Shown piece after piece: positions 11,066 through 20,438 of a stretch of 64,000 nucleotides of DNA (position 1 is the first letter of the stretch; each line of letters opens with the position of its first letter). The DNA lies in NCBI RefSeq assembly GCF_004522175.1, contig NZ_SDEB01000006.1:62001-126000 (forward strand). The letters are read 5' to 3'. Below the pieces are notes generated by a model. It ran no database searches. It saw nothing but the letters and a program-made list of their open reading frames with translations, and was not told the DNA's origin. This stretch comes from Paracoccus ravus (GTDB lineage: Bacteria; Pseudomonadota; Alphaproteobacteria; Rhodobacterales; Rhodobacteraceae). A program made the position numbers and the translations under genes.

Positions 11066-11452
11066 TCATTTCACCCGCAGCCATTCCTGTGTCTTGCAGA
11101 AGACCGCGACACAGCCCGAAACGCTCAGGACATCGCCTTGAAGCTGCATCTTGGATTTGTAGGTCTTGCCCGAGCCCGGATCCCAGATCGTGCCGCCTGA
11201 AAAGGCGCCGGTGCTGGCCTCGGTCATATTGGCGACGATATTGCGGCCGGTATTCGGCGAGCCGATCTCCTTGCCCGCGCGATCGAATGACCGCATGAGC
11301 CTGCCGCAATACTTGCCGCCGCAATCGTAGAACTGGACCATCCCCACCTGTCCCAGATCGTTTGGTTGCGTCTTGAAGATGCCGCCGATGCCCTCGGCCT
11401 GGGCGACGGTTCCGCCCAGCATCAGCAGGGCGGCGATTGCCAGTGATTTCAT
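11066..11452 (-). CDS. Secreted DUF2147 family protein
   Basis: This 128-residue protein starts at the ATG at 11452, with GGGAGAGAGAAG upstream (a longer frame exists but lacks a ribosome site). The signal peptide is MKSLAIAALLMLGGTVAQA. The mature part matches DUF2147 as I know it: an N-terminal GIFKTQPNDLGQVGMVQFYDC, GKYCGRLM, GGTIWDPGSGKTYKSKM and a closing CVAVFCKTQEWLRVK. Four cysteines in the mature protein could form disulfides in the periplasm. The function of the family is unknown. The gene lies on the opposite strand between hisBH and hisAFE. Confidence 0.85.
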   Translation of the reverse strand: MKSLAIAALLMLGGTVAQAEGIGGIFKTQPNDLGQVGMVQFYDCGGKYCGRLMRSFDRAGKEIGSPNTGRNIVANMTEASTGAFSGGTIWDPGSGKTYKSKMQLQGDVLSVSGCVAVFCKTQEWLRVK

Positions 11453-11616
11453 TCTTCTCTCTCCCTTGGGCATTGCGCCCATGGCGCAGACTGATTTCGG
11501 CCCGGGCACAGAGGCAAGCGTGACGCGACGTTGAGCGGGCCGAGGTTCCCTCCGCCCTGCCCCTTCCGATTGCCGCCCGGCTGTGGCAAAGCGTCGCCAA
11601 CCATAGGAGTGATGCG

Positions 11617-12333
11617 ATGATCCTTTATCCCGCGATCGACCTCAAGGACGGCAATTGCGTCCGTCTGCTGCGCGGTGACATGGAAGCGGCGACCGTATTC
11701 GGCACCGATCCGGCGGCTCAGGCCCGCGCGTTTCAGGATGCGGGCGCCCAATGGGTGCATCTCGTCGATCTGAACGGTGCCTTCGCAGGACATCCGGTCA
11801 ATGCCGAGGCCGTCGAGGCGATTCTGGGAGCCATCGACATTCCGGCCCAGCTTGGCGGCGGCATCCGCGACATGGCGACGATCGAGGCCTGGCTGGAGCG
11901 GGGCCTGGCCCGCGTCATCCTGGGCACGGTCGCGGTTGAGCAGCCCTCGCTGGTGCGCGAGGCGGCGCTGGCCTTTCCCGGCAAGATCGCCGTGGGGATC
12001 GATGCGCGAGGCGGCAAGGTGGCGACCCGGGGCTGGGCCGAGGAGACCGATGTCAACGTGACGGATCTTGCCCATCAGTTCGAAGACGCGGGCGTTTCCG
12101 CGATCATCTATACCGATATCGACCGCGACGGCGCGATGCAGGGGCCGAACATCCCCGCGACCGAGGCGCTTGCGCGGGCGGTGAATATCCCCGTCATCGC
12201 CTCGGGCGGGGTCAGTTCGATGCAGGATCTGCTGGCCTTGCGCGATGCGCGCGTGATTGCCGGTGCGATCTCGGGCCGGGCGCTTTACGATGGCGCGATC
12301 AATCTGGGCGAGGCGCTGCGCGCGCTGGCATAA
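11617..12333 (+). CDS. hisA: HisA, phosphoribosylformimino-AICAR isomerase
   Basis: HisA converts ProFAR to PRFAR by an Amadori rearrangement, the substrate step before HisH/HisF. The 238-residue TIM barrel begins [21 protein letters not shown], with the catalytic aspartate in AIDLKDG. The second catalytic aspartate is in [15 protein letters not shown]. Phosphate-binding glycine motifs are [15 protein letters not shown] and [18 protein letters not shown] precedes the ATG. hisF starts 9 bases after the stop. Confidence 0.97.
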   Translation: MILYPAIDLKDGNCVRLLRGDMEAATVFGTDPAAQARAFQDAGAQWVHLVDLNGAFAGHPVNAEAVEAILGAIDIPAQLGGGIRDMATIEAWLERGLARVILGTVAVEQPSLVREAALAFPGKIAVGIDARGGKVATRGWAEETDVNVTDLAHQFEDAGVSAIIYTDIDRDGAMQGPNIPATEALARAVNIPVIASGGVSSMQDLLALRDARVIAGAISGRALYDGAINLGEALRALA

Positions 12334-12342
12334 GGGGGCGAG

Positions 12343-13104
12343 ATGCTCAAGACACGGGTGATCCCTTGCCTCGACGTGGCCGATGGCCGCGTCGTCAAGG
12401 GCGTGAATTTCGTCGATCTGGTGGACGCTGGCGATCCGGTCGAGGCCGCGCGCGCCTATGACGCCGCCGGGGCGGATGAAATCTGCTTTCTCGACATCCA
12501 TGCGACGCATGAAAATCGCGGCACGATGTATGACCTCGTCACCCGCACGGCCGAGGCCTGTTTCGTGCCCTTGACCGTGGGCGGCGGCGTGCGCAGCCAT
12601 CACGACGTGCGCGCGCTGCTGCTTGCGGGGGCGGACAAGGTCAGCTTCAACTCGGCCGCCGTCGCCGATCCGAATGTGATCGCCGAGGCCGCCGACCGTT
12701 TCGGCAGCCAATGCATCGTCTGCGCCATCGACGCCAAGACCGTTGCCCCCGGCAAATGGGAGATCTTTACCCATGGCGGGCGCAAACCCACCGGGATCGA
12801 CGCCGTCGAATTCGCCCGCCTCGTCGCGTCTAGGGGCGCAGGCGAGATCCTTCTGACCAGCATGGACCGCGACGGCACGAAATCGGGTTTCAATATCCCG
12901 CTGACCCGCGCCGTGGCCGATGCCGTGAATATCCCCGTGATCGCCTCGGGCGGGGTCGGCACGCTGGAGCATCTGGCCGAGGGCGTGATCGAGGGCCATG
13001 CCTCGGCCGTACTGGCGGCCTCGATCTTCCATTTCGGCACATTCACCCTGCGCGAGGCCAAGGAGCACATGGCCGCCGCCGGCATTCCCGTGAGGCTCAC
13101 ATGA
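12343..13104 (+). CDS. hisF: Imidazole glycerol phosphate synthase, cyclase subunit HisF
   Basis: HisF uses ammonia from HisH to close the imidazole ring, releasing IGP and AICAR. The 253-residue TIM barrel starts [20 protein letters not shown], with the first catalytic aspartate in PCLDVADGR and the second in VCAIDAKTV. The phosphate sites are [15 protein letters not shown] and [23 protein letters not shown] lies upstream of the start. Its end overlaps hisE by four bases (ATGA). Confidence 0.97.
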   Translation: MLKTRVIPCLDVADGRVVKGVNFVDLVDAGDPVEAARAYDAAGADEICFLDIHATHENRGTMYDLVTRTAEACFVPLTVGGGVRSHHDVRALLLAGADKVSFNSAAVADPNVIAEAADRFGSQCIVCAIDAKTVAPGKWEIFTHGGRKPTGIDAVEFARLVASRGAGEILLTSMDRDGTKSGFNIPLTRAVADAVNIPVIASGGVGTLEHLAEGVIEGHASAVLAASIFHFGTFTLREAKEHMAAAGIPVRLT

Positions 13105-13412
13105 GCGCGCTTCACCGCCTTGCCCAGACCATCGAATCGCGCAAGGGCGCGGATCCCGAGACCAGCTGGACCGCCAAGCTGCTGTCGAAGGGCCCCGAGA
13201 AATGCGCCGAGAAATTCGGCGAGGAGGCCGTCGAGGCCATTATCGAGGCCGTCAAGGGCGACCGCGAAAAGCTGGTCGGCGAGGCCGCCGATGCGCTCTA
13301 CCATCTGCTGGTGATGCTCGCCGCACGCGATGTGACGCTCGATGACGTCGAAAATGAACTGGACCGCCGCGAAGGGCGTTCCGGTATCGACGAAAAAGCT
13401 TCACGAAAGTGA
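13101..13412 (+). CDS. hisE: Phosphoribosyl-ATP pyrophosphohydrolase HisE
   Basis: HisE hydrolyses PR-ATP to PR-AMP, the second step of the pathway. The 103-residue all-helical protein carries the MazG-like metal site: [18 protein letters not shown] and [15 protein letters not shown]. It is a stand-alone protein, not fused to HisI. The ATGA overlap with hisF indicates coupled translation, and an MgtC-like gene starts 4 bases after its stop. Confidence 0.95.
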   Translation: MSALHRLAQTIESRKGADPETSWTAKLLSKGPEKCAEKFGEEAVEAIIEAVKGDREKLVGEAADALYHLLVMLAARDVTLDDVENELDRREGRSGIDEKASRK

Positions 13413-13416
13413 CACG

Positions 13417-13911
13417 ATGCTGGAGCAACTGGTCGCGGAATTTTCGCGCCCGATGAACCTGCCCTTCGGGGTTGTCATGCTGCGCCTCGCGGTCGCCCTT
13501 GTGCTCGGCGGCCTGATCGGCTGGGAGCGAGAGGTGCGTCACCGTGCCGCCGGGCTACGCACGCATATGCTGATCACGCTTGCAGCCGCCTGCTTTGCGC
13601 TGGTGGCGCTGGAACTGGTCGATTTTCAGAACGTGAATGTCGATCAGCAGCGCACCGATCCCCTGCGCCTGATCGAGGCGGTGACGGCCGGGGTCGCCTT
13701 TCTGGCGGCAGGCTCGATCGTCATCAACCAGGGCAATGTGCGCGGCATCACCACCGGCGCGTCAATGTGGCTTTGCGGTGCGATCGGACTGTGCTGCGGA
13801 ACAGGCGATCTGCGCCTTGCCATGCTGGCCACGGTCATGGCGCTGGTCGTGCTTTACCTCGTGCGGGCGCTGGTCACGCCCATCGCCCGCGACGAGGGGT
13901 CAGCCGATTAG
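13417..13911 (+). CDS. MgtC/SapB family membrane protein
   Basis: The 164-residue product starts at the ATG at 13417 (MLEQLVAEFSRPMNLPFGVV); an earlier in-frame start would lie inside hisE. It has about four or five membrane segments and the MgtC hallmarks RLAVALVLGGLIGWEREVRHRAAGLRTHMLI, AAGSIVINQGNVRGITTGASMW and CGTGDLRLAM. It lacks the C-terminal cytoplasmic domain of longer MgtC proteins. Members have been linked to magnesium limitation and to P-type ATPase control in some pathogens, but the role here is unknown. It appears to be the last gene of the hisAFE transcript, and its stop overlaps that of rnd on the other strand. Confidence 0.85.
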   Translation: MLEQLVAEFSRPMNLPFGVVMLRLAVALVLGGLIGWEREVRHRAAGLRTHMLITLAAACFALVALELVDFQNVNVDQQRTDPLRLIEAVTAGVAFLAAGSIVINQGNVRGITTGASMWLCGAIGLCCGTGDLRLAMLATVMALVVLYLVRALVTPIARDEGSAD

Positions 13912-15116
13912 GCCGGGACCGGCACCACCTTGACCGCGCCATTCTGGGCCGACAGGGCGATCTCGCCTGCGGCCAGACGCAATGCATCCTTGCCAAAGAC
14001 CTCTGCCCGCCAGCCATGCAGCGCGGGGATGTCGCGCAGGCCCGAGGCGATCGCATCCAGTTCCGCCGCCGAGGCGATCAGGCGCGGCGCGACACCCGCC
14101 TCGTCCGACTTGGCCTTGAGCAGCACGCGCAGCAAGTCGGACAGCGCGGCATTGCCCGGGCGGCCCGGCTCGTCCGGGGCGGGCTTGGGCAGATCCTTGG
14201 CCTCGACACCGGCCTTGACCGCGACAAGGATGCCATTCGCGATCTCGCCCCGGCGCGCGTCGCGCAAAAGCAACCGCGACTTGCCCAGATCGGCCTCGGA
14301 CATCGGCTTGGTCGAGGCCAGTTCGATCAGCGCGTCGTCCTTGAAGACGCGGGCGCGCGGGATGTCGCGCTCTTGCGCGAAGGTCTCGCGGAACCGCGCC
14401 AATTCGCGCACCACGGCAAGAAAGCGCGGCGAACCCGAGCGGGTGCGGATGCGCTGCCAGGCCTCGTCGGGGCGGGTGATATAGGTCTCGGGGTCGAGAA
14501 GCACCGCGACCTCTTCCTGCAGCCAAGGCGCGCGACCGGTTTTATTCAACTGCTCCGATAGGAATTCATAGATCGCCCGCAGATGGGTCACATCGGCCAG
14601 CGCATATTGCGCCTGCGCATCCGAGAGCGGACGGATCGACCAGTCCGTGAAGCGCGAGGACTTGTCGAGCGGCTGGCGGGCGATCTTCTTGACCAGCGTC
14701 TCATAGCCGACCTGCTCGCCGAAGCCGCAGACCATCGCCGCGATCTGCGTGTCGAAGAGCGGATCGGGGAAGACCCCGGCATCATGGAAGAAGATCTCCA
14801 GATCCTGACGCGCGGCATGAAAGACCTTGACCGTCGCCTTGTGGCGGAACAGGTCGTAAAGCGGCTCGAGCGAGAGCCCCTCGGCCAGAGGGTCGATCAG
14901 CACGGCGGGACCGCCCTCGCCGCCCTTGACGGTGGAGGGCGGCAGCGCGGCCTGAATCAGGCACAGCTTCGAATAATAGGTGCGCTCGCGCAGGAACTCG
15001 GTGTCGAGCGTGACATAGGGCTGGGACTTCGCAACTTCGCAGAACTCGGCCAGTTCGGCCGTGGTGGTGATCGTGCGGATATCTTCGCGGCGGGCAGTCT
15101 TGGGGCTGGCGGACAT
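13908..15116 (-). CDS. rnd: Ribonuclease D
   Basis: RNase D is a 3'-5' exoribonuclease that trims tRNA precursors and other RNAs. The 402-residue protein starts at the ATG at 15116. The DEDD exonuclease core is visible: LDTEFLRERTYY (D and E), VKVFHAARQDLEIFFHDAG, and the third motif AQYALADVTHLRAIYEFL with the DEDDy tyrosine. An HRDC-like helical half follows from about residue 215 (ARFRETFAQERDIPRARVFKDDALIELA). Its stop overlaps the convergent MgtC-like gene by four bases, leaving no room for a terminator outside the coding regions. Confidence 0.95.
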   Translation of the reverse strand: MSASPKTARREDIRTITTTAELAEFCEVAKSQPYVTLDTEFLRERTYYSKLCLIQAALPPSTVKGGEGGPAVLIDPLAEGLSLEPLYDLFRHKATVKVFHAARQDLEIFFHDAGVFPDPLFDTQIAAMVCGFGEQVGYETLVKKIARQPLDKSSRFTDWSIRPLSDAQAQYALADVTHLRAIYEFLSEQLNKTGRAPWLQEEVAVLLDPETYITRPDEAWQRIRTRSGSPRFLAVVRELARFRETFAQERDIPRARVFKDDALIELASTKPMSEADLGKSRLLLRDARRGEIANGILVAVKAGVEAKDLPKPAPDEPGRPGNAALSDLLRVLLKAKSDEAGVAPRLIASAAELDAIASGLRDIPALHGWRAEVFGKDALRLAAGEIALSAQNGAVKVVPVPA

Positions 15117-15176
15117 TGATGACTTTCAGGGCATGGGCGGGGCATCCGCCGGATCTACCCCTCGCCCATCCATCAG

Positions 15177-15203
15177 ACGTCGCGGAAAATCAAGCCGCGA
15201 CGT
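15177..15203 (-). terminator. Hairpin after tgt
   Basis: A perfect 9-bp stem (ACGTCGCGG/CCGCGACGT) with a 9-base loop lies 7 bases after the tgt stop on the reverse strand. No T run follows it, so it may protect a 3' end or act with other factors rather than terminate alone. Confidence 0.4.
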
Positions 15204-15209
15204 GACAGT

Positions 15210-16340
15210 TTACAACGGTTCTATGTCACCCTGTGCCCGCTGCGCCTCGAATTCCGCAACGAAATCCGACAGGCGGCCAGCGGCGATGGCTCCACGCAGC
15301 CCTGCCATCAGTTCCTGGAAATAATGCAGGTTGTGCCAAGTCAGCAGCATCCCCGAGATCATCTCGCCCGAGCGGAAGACGTGATGCAGATAGGCGCGGG
15401 AATAGCCCGTGCAGGCCGGGCAGGTGCATTGCTCGTCCAGCGGACGGGTATCGTCGGCATGGCGGGCGTTCTTGATATTGACCTGACCGCGACGGGTCCA
15501 AGCCTGCCCCGTGCGCCCCGAGCGCGAGGGCAGCACGCAATCCATCATGTCGACGCCGCGCACCACCGCGCCGACGATATCGTCGGGCTTGCCGACACCC
15601 ATCAGGTAGCGCGGCTTGTCCTCGGGCAGGAAGCCGGGGGCGTAATCGAGGACGCCGAACATGGCCTCCTGCCCCTCGCCGACGGCAAGGCCGCCAATGG
15701 CATAGCCCTCGAAGCCGATGGATTTCAGGGCCTCGGCCGATTCCTCGCGCAGTTCCGGCGTGACGCCGCCCTGCATGATCCCGAAAAGCGCGTGCCCCGG
15801 ACGGTCGCCAAAGGCATCCCGGCTACGCTGCGCCCAGCGCATCGACATGCGCATGGATTTCGCGACCTCTTCGTCGGTGGCGGGCAGCGCCGGACATTCG
15901 TCGAAGCACATGACGATGTCGGAACCCAGAAGCCGCTGGATCTCCATGCTGGTTTCCGGCGACAGGAAGTGCTTGCTGCCATCGACATGGCTCGCGAAGG
16001 TCACGCCTTCTTCGGTCAGCTTGCGCAGGCCCGACAGGCTCATCACCTGAAAGCCGCCCGAATCGGTCAGAATGGGGCGTTCCCAATTCATGAATTTGTG
16101 CAGCCCACCCAGACGGGCCACGCGTTCCGCGCCAGGGCGCAGCATCAGGTGATAGGTATTGCCCAGCAGGATATCCGCCCCGGTCGCGCGAACCGATTCG
16201 GGCATCATCGCCTTGACCGTGGCGGCGGTGCCGACGGGCATGAAGGCCGGAGTGCGGATCTCGCCACGCGGGGTCTGGATCACGCCGGTACGGGCACGGC
16301 CATCTGTGGCCGAGACGGAAAACTGGAATTTGTCGCTCAT
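15210..16340 (-). CDS. tgt: Queuine tRNA-ribosyltransferase
   Basis: Tgt exchanges guanine 34 for preQ1 in tRNAs with GUN anticodons, the key step of queuosine formation. Two tRNA species in this window (Asp GTC and Tyr GTA) are expected substrates. The start at 16340 gives [14 protein letters not shown] and 376 residues; a longer frame from 16457 runs into the gene upstream. Landmarks are [21 protein letters not shown], the catalytic region [22 protein letters not shown], the second aspartate in [14 protein letters not shown] / [12 protein letters not shown], and the zinc site [18 protein letters not shown]. Confidence 0.97.
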   Translation of the reverse strand: MSDKFQFSVSATDGRARTGVIQTPRGEIRTPAFMPVGTAATVKAMMPESVRATGADILLGNTYHLMLRPGAERVARLGGLHKFMNWERPILTDSGGFQVMSLSGLRKLTEEGVTFASHVDGSKHFLSPETSMEIQRLLGSDIVMCFDECPALPATDEEVAKSMRMSMRWAQRSRDAFGDRPGHALFGIMQGGVTPELREESAEALKSIGFEGYAIGGLAVGEGQEAMFGVLDYAPGFLPEDKPRYLMGVGKPDDIVGAVVRGVDMMDCVLPSRSGRTGQAWTRRGQVNIKNARHADDTRPLDEQCTCPACTGYSRAYLHHVFRSGEMISGMLLTWHNLHYFQELMAGLRGAIAAGRLSDFVAEFEAQRAQGDIEPL

Positions 16341-16383
16341 GCGGCGGCTCTTAGGCTTTTTGGAGAAGCTTTGCAAAGGTGGC

Positions 16384-17139
16384 TTATGCGCCCGCTGCGC
16401 GTAACAGCTTTGCCCGCGCCGGAGGAATCGCCCCGATCTCAAGCCCGGTAAAGACATGCAACGTGTTCATCTGGCTATCGACCACCGCATGATCGCTGAC
16501 CCAGCCGCCCATCGCCAGATAGGATCGCAACAAGGGCGGCATCGCCGCCATGGCGAGCCGGGGATCGGGCTTGCGCAGCCGCAAGGCACGGGCAAAGCGA
16601 AAGACCTTCGGCGCTTTCACCCGAGGCAACCAGCGCTTGGGCGCGAGGTGGCGCTCGCGCAGCATGGCAAAGGCATCCTCATAGCCCTCGATCGCGGTTC
16701 CCATGAAGCTTGAGCAGCCAAAGAGCATCTCGATCCGCTCGGCATCGACATGGCGGGCCAGCGCGCCCCAGGCAAGGCGCAGGATATCGGGGTCATGGCA
16801 GCCGGGACGGATGCAAAAGCGACCGATCTCGACCATGCGGCCTGCAAAGCCGCGCAGCCGCGACAGGTTGTAATAGCGCGAGGAGTAGCTGTCATCGATT
16901 TCGGAGCCGCCCGACAGGGTCAGCATCCGAAAACATGCGACAAGCTGGCCCGAGGCCATTTCATGGATCAGCACATGCGAACAGCGGCTGTCGTAATCAT
17001 CGGCATCAAGCGAATCATCACCCGCCTCTTCGCCGGCTCGCATCCCGATGAAACACAGCCAACGCAATTGCTGCGCCGCCCGGATTTCCGCGGGTGATTC
17101 TGCGGTTCGGACCTCGTAACGGCCTTTGCGCAATGCCAT
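16384..17139 (-). CDS. olsB: L-ornithine N(alpha)-acyltransferase OlsB
   Basis: OlsB attaches a 3-hydroxyacyl chain from acyl-ACP to ornithine, giving lyso-ornithine lipid, which OlsA completes to a phosphorus-free membrane lipid. The 251-residue protein has the GNAT-like pattern of the family: [20 protein letters not shown] near the N-terminus, [36 protein letters not shown], then [19 protein letters not shown]. Two adjacent ATGs (17142 and 17139) are possible; I chose the second because the upstream GGAG is then 7 bases away. No olsA is adjacent. The gene sits 43 bases upstream of tgt on the same strand. Confidence 0.85.
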   Translation of the reverse strand: MALRKGRYEVRTAESPAEIRAAQQLRWLCFIGMRAGEEAGDDSLDADDYDSRCSHVLIHEMASGQLVACFRMLTLSGGSEIDDSYSSRYYNLSRLRGFAGRMVEIGRFCIRPGCHDPDILRLAWGALARHVDAERIEMLFGCSSFMGTAIEGYEDAFAMLRERHLAPKRWLPRVKAPKVFRFARALRLRKPDPRLAMAAMPPLLRSYLAMGGWVSDHAVVDSQMNTLHVFTGLEIGAIPPARAKLLRAAGA

Positions 17140-17252
17140 CATGGCGCTCCTGCCCAACCCTTCGAAAGACGGGCGGCAGCGCCAATCCCGCCTTGTTCCT
17201 GTCCTCCCTGCACCTATCTTGTAACACGGGCGCTACAGAATGAAGGACAAAG

Positions 17253-17645
17253 ATGACCGAGCGCGTGATCAAATCCGATGCGGAATGGCAAGCCGAGCTG
17301 GACCCCGAAACCTATCGCGTGACGCGGCTGGCAGGAACCGAGCGGCCCTTTTCCCATCCCGGCTTTCCGAAAGGTGCCGGGCATTACGAATGCATCTGCT
17401 GCGGCGCGCGGCTGTTCGATGGCGATGCCAAATTCGAAAGCTATTGCGGCTGGCCCAGCTTTTCGCGCCCCGGCGGCGCGATCGACGAGCATCATGATGC
17501 CAGCCACGGGATGATCCGGACCGAGGTCCGCTGCCAGCAATGCGACGCGCATCTGGGCCATGTCTTTCCCGACGGACCGCCGCCCACGGGGCTAAGATAT
17601 TGTATTAACGGCGTCGCACTTCGCTTCGTTCCCGATGCCGGCTGA
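17253..17645 (+). CDS. msrB: Peptide-methionine (R)-S-oxide reductase MsrB
   Basis: MsrB reduces methionine-R-sulfoxide in damaged proteins. The 130-residue protein has two zinc-binding CxxC pairs (C47-C50 in YECICCG and C94-C97 in [14 protein letters not shown]) and the catalytic cysteine C117 in [12 protein letters not shown]. The ESYCGWPSF motif is also present, giving a possible resolving cysteine at 65. There is no signal peptide, so it acts in the cytoplasm. It ends at a strong terminator shared with the convergent BamE-like gene. Confidence 0.96.
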   Translation: MTERVIKSDAEWQAELDPETYRVTRLAGTERPFSHPGFPKGAGHYECICCGARLFDGDAKFESYCGWPSFSRPGGAIDEHHDASHGMIRTEVRCQQCDAHLGHVFPDGPPPTGLRYCINGVALRFVPDAG

Positions 17646-17651
17646 CGGGAA

Positions 17652-17678
17652 GGGCGCCGATCCGGCGCCCTTTTCCTT
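17652..17678 (+). terminator. Intrinsic terminator of msrB
   Basis: The stem GGGCGCCG/CGGCGCCC (17652-17659 and 17663-17670, loop of three) is followed by TTTTCCTTT. It lies 6 bases after the msrB stop and abuts the stop codon of the convergent gene. Confidence 0.85.
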
Positions 17679-18133
17679 TACTGCGCGATCATGTCGCCAG
17701 CCTGGACGCGGCCGACATTGCCCAGAAGCTGACGCGCAAGGCCAAGGCTCGTCACGCCGCTATCGGTCACCCGCCGCGACAGGACCACGACCCGCCCGCG
17801 CTCGAGCCCGAAGCGCTCGACATTGGTGACAAGCCCGCTTTCGGCAAAGCTGATCGCCACGACCTCTCGGCTGACCTCGCGCGGTTCGCGTGCGCCAAAG
17901 AATTCCCAGCGCGAGCCGACGTAATACCATGCCGAGCCGGTCAGCAGCCCCTGCGAACTGGGACGACCGATCATTCCGTCGAGTTCCGACTGGTTGGTCT
18001 TGCCGACCACCACTTGCGCAAGCTCGTCATCTGCTGGCACATAGCCGTGGTTTCGATAGGTCGCGGTGCAAGCGGCAAGTGCCACGGGAACAGTCAGTGC
18101 GAAAGCCATGATCTGCCGCCGAGAAATCTTCAT
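17678..18133 (-). CDS. BamE/SmpA-like outer-membrane lipoprotein
   Basis: The protein has 151 residues from the ATG at 18133 (MKISRRQIMAFALTVPVALAACTATY). The ALAAC lipobox predicts cleavage before a cysteine and lipid attachment. The mature part has the SmpA/OmlA (BamE) pattern: VPADDELAQVVVGKTNQSELDGMIGRPSSQGLLTG, then AWYYVGSRWEFFG and VVAISFAESGLVTNVERFGLE. BamE is an accessory lipoprotein of the BAM complex that inserts beta-barrel proteins. The gene is divergent from yceD, an arrangement I know from related genomes. Confidence 0.85.
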   Translation of the reverse strand: MKISRRQIMAFALTVPVALAACTATYRNHGYVPADDELAQVVVGKTNQSELDGMIGRPSSQGLLTGSAWYYVGSRWEFFGAREPREVSREVVAISFAESGLVTNVERFGLERGRVVVLSRRVTDSGVTSLGLARQLLGNVGRVQAGDMIAQ

Positions 18134-18247
18134 CTTGCACCTGTCCCTTATGCGCCTGTTGACGCCGCGCGACCGGCTTAGCAAACTCATGCCCCGCGCT
18201 CAAGAATATCCACGGTAACGGCATCGACAGTGCCGGAAAGGCCCGCC

Positions 18248-18769
18248 ATGACGCAAACCCCCCGCTCACATAATCGCTACAGGGTCGCGCAACTCAATCC
18301 CCGGCAGGCAACGCCCTTTGAATTGGCCCCCGACGCGGCGGCCCGCGCCGCGATTGCGACCGAACTGGGAATCAGTGCCCTGCCCGCCTTGCGCTTCCGC
18401 GGCGAGATCCGTCCCGCGCAAAGCGACGCCTGGGAGGTGACCGGCAAGCTGACCGCCAAGGTCGTGCAGCCCTGCGTCGTCACCCTCGCTCCGGTCAAGA
18501 CCTCGCTTGCCGAGGACGTCCACCGTCTGCTGTCCCCCCATGCCGGCACCCACGAGGCGGATGAGGTCGAGATGGGCGATGACGAACTGGACGCGCTTGG
18601 CCAGTTCATCGATGTCGAGGCCATGATGATCGAGGCGCTGTCGCTGGCTTTGCCGCTTTATCCCCGCGCCGAAGGGGCCGAACTGGATGCGCCCGAGGAC
18701 GCACCCGAGGAAGAGGGGCGCAAACCCTTTGCCGGGCTGGCCGATCTGCTGAAGGGCGGCGGGAAATAG
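18248..18769 (+). CDS. yceD: YceD (DUF177) family protein
   Basis: YceD proteins are widespread and usually precede rpmF (ribosomal protein L32); an effect on 23S rRNA has been proposed. The 173-residue product starts at the ATG at 18248 (MTQTPRSHNRYRVAQL); a GTG six codons earlier is possible. Family features are LRFRGEIRPAQSDAWEVTGKLTAKVVQPCVVTLAPV and the acidic EADEVEMGDDELDALGQFIDVEAMMIEALSLALPLYPR, ending FAGLADLLKGGGK. The usual downstream genes rpmF, plsX and fabH are absent. Instead betA converges from the other strand 4 bases after the stop. Confidence 0.88.
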   Translation: MTQTPRSHNRYRVAQLNPRQATPFELAPDAAARAAIATELGISALPALRFRGEIRPAQSDAWEVTGKLTAKVVQPCVVTLAPVKTSLAEDVHRLLSPHAGTHEADEVEMGDDELDALGQFIDVEAMMIEALSLALPLYPRAEGAELDAPEDAPEEEGRKPFAGLADLLKGGGK

Positions 18770-18773
18770 GCAG

Positions 18774-20426
18774 CTAGGGCCCGCGCTGCGCGACCTGCCA
18801 ATTGGGCTCGATCTCGGGGCCCAGATTGAGGGGCGCCAGCATCCCCTGTCCCAGAACATGGTCGGCGGCCTTTTCGCCGACCATGATCGAGGGCGCGTTG
18901 AGATTGCCATTCGTGATGCGCGGAAAGACCGAACTGTCGGCGACGCGCAGCCCCTCGACCCCAATCACGCGAAGTTCGGGATCTACCACCGCCATACGGT
19001 CCTCGGCTTGTCCGATCCGGGCCGTGCCGCAGGGGTGAAAGGCCGATTCGGCATGGTCGCGGATAAACGCGTCGATCCCGGCATCGGTCGTCACTTCCGC
19101 GCCGGGCTGGATTTCATGGCCCTTAAAGGCGGCGAAGGCCGGCTGGTCGAAGATTTCCCGGGTCAGGCGCACGCAGGCGCGGAACTCGGCCCAGTCCTCG
19201 GGATGCGACATGTAGTTGAAGCGGATCTCGGGCGCTGCGTTCGGATCGGCCAAGCGCAGCCGAACGGTTCCGCGCGAGCGCGAGCGCATCGGCCCGACAT
19301 GGACCTGAAAGCCATGCCCCTCGGCTGCGGCCCTGCCGTCATAGCGGACGGCGAGCGGCAGGAAATGATACTGGATATCAGGATATTCGATTCCCGCCTG
19401 CGATCGGATGAAACCGCAGCTTTCGAACTGGTTCGACGCCCCCAGCCCCGTGCCGGTCGCCATCCATTGCGCGCCGATCGAGCCTTTGCCCCAGAGATTC
19501 CAATGCGAATAAAGCGTGATCGGCTGGGTCGCGCTATATTGCATGTAGATTTCCAGATGGTCCTGAAGGTTCGCGCCAACGCCCGGCCGGTCGGCGCGGA
19601 TCTCGATCCCGAGGCTGGCCAGATGATCGGCCGGACCGATTCCGGAAAGCATCAGCAATTTCGGGGTGTTGATCGAACTGGCCGAAAGGATCACCTCGTG
19701 CCGCGCCCGAAAGACGTTGATCCCGCGCGTATTTCGCACCTCGACACCGACCGCGCGGCCCTGCTCGAAGACCACGCGCTGCGCCAGCCCGCGCCGCAGC
19801 CGAAGAAGCCCGGTTTCCTGCGCCGGGCGCAGATAGGCATTGGCGGCGGACCAGCGGCGGCCTTGCCAAATGGTCGCCTCCATCGCGGCAAAGCCTTCCT
19901 GACGCGCGCCGTTGTAATCCTCGGTCGTGGGATAGCCCGCCTCGCGGCCGGCGCGGATAAAGGCGTTGAACAGAGGGTTCCTGCGCGAGCCGCGCGTGAC
20001 GTGAAGCGGACCCTCGGTGCCGCGATAATCGCTGACCGCGCCGTGGGAATTCTCCATGCGCTTGAAATAGGGCAGGACATCGGCATAGGCCCAGCCGGTT
20101 GCCCCGGCCTCGGCCCAATGGTCGAAATCCCGCGCATGGCCACGCACAAAGACCATGCCATTGATCGAGGACGAGCCGCCGATCACCTTGCCGCGCGGCG
20201 TGACGAGCCTGCGCCCGCCCAGATGCGGCTCGGGTTCCGAGGCAAAGCCCCAGTCATAGCGCCGCATATTCATCGGATAACTCAGTGCGGCGGGCATCTG
20301 GATGAAGGGCCCGACATCCGATCCGCCATATTCGATCAGATCGACCCGCTTGCCCGCCATGACCAGCCGGTAGGCCAGCGCGCAACCCGCCGAGCCCGCG
20401 CCGACAATGACGTAGTCGGGAACCAT
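18774..20426 (-). CDS. betA: Choline dehydrogenase BetA
   Basis: BetA oxidises choline to betaine aldehyde (and can oxidise the aldehyde further), passing electrons to the membrane chain. The 550-residue GMC oxidoreductase has the FAD-binding dinucleotide motif [18 protein letters not shown] at the N-terminus, the GMC signatures [19 protein letters not shown] and [16 protein letters not shown], and the C-terminal active-site region [13 protein letters not shown] and [20 protein letters not shown] start at the ATG at 20426, with GGAGG 6 bases upstream; a GTG one codon earlier is the alternative. It follows betB by 12 bases as the last gene of betI-betB-betA. Confidence 0.95.
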   Translation of the reverse strand: MVPDYVIVGAGSAGCALAYRLVMAGKRVDLIEYGGSDVGPFIQMPAALSYPMNMRRYDWGFASEPEPHLGGRRLVTPRGKVIGGSSSINGMVFVRGHARDFDHWAEAGATGWAYADVLPYFKRMENSHGAVSDYRGTEGPLHVTRGSRRNPLFNAFIRAGREAGYPTTEDYNGARQEGFAAMEATIWQGRRWSAANAYLRPAQETGLLRLRRGLAQRVVFEQGRAVGVEVRNTRGINVFRARHEVILSASSINTPKLLMLSGIGPADHLASLGIEIRADRPGVGANLQDHLEIYMQYSATQPITLYSHWNLWGKGSIGAQWMATGTGLGASNQFESCGFIRSQAGIEYPDIQYHFLPLAVRYDGRAAAEGHGFQVHVGPMRSRSRGTVRLRLADPNAAPEIRFNYMSHPEDWAEFRACVRLTREIFDQPAFAAFKGHEIQPGAEVTTDAGIDAFIRDHAESAFHPCGTARIGQAEDRMAVVDPELRVIGVEGLRVADSSVFPRITNGNLNAPSIMVGEKAADHVLGQGMLAPLNLGPEIEPNWQVAQRGP

Positions 20427-20438
20427 CACGGGCCTCCC

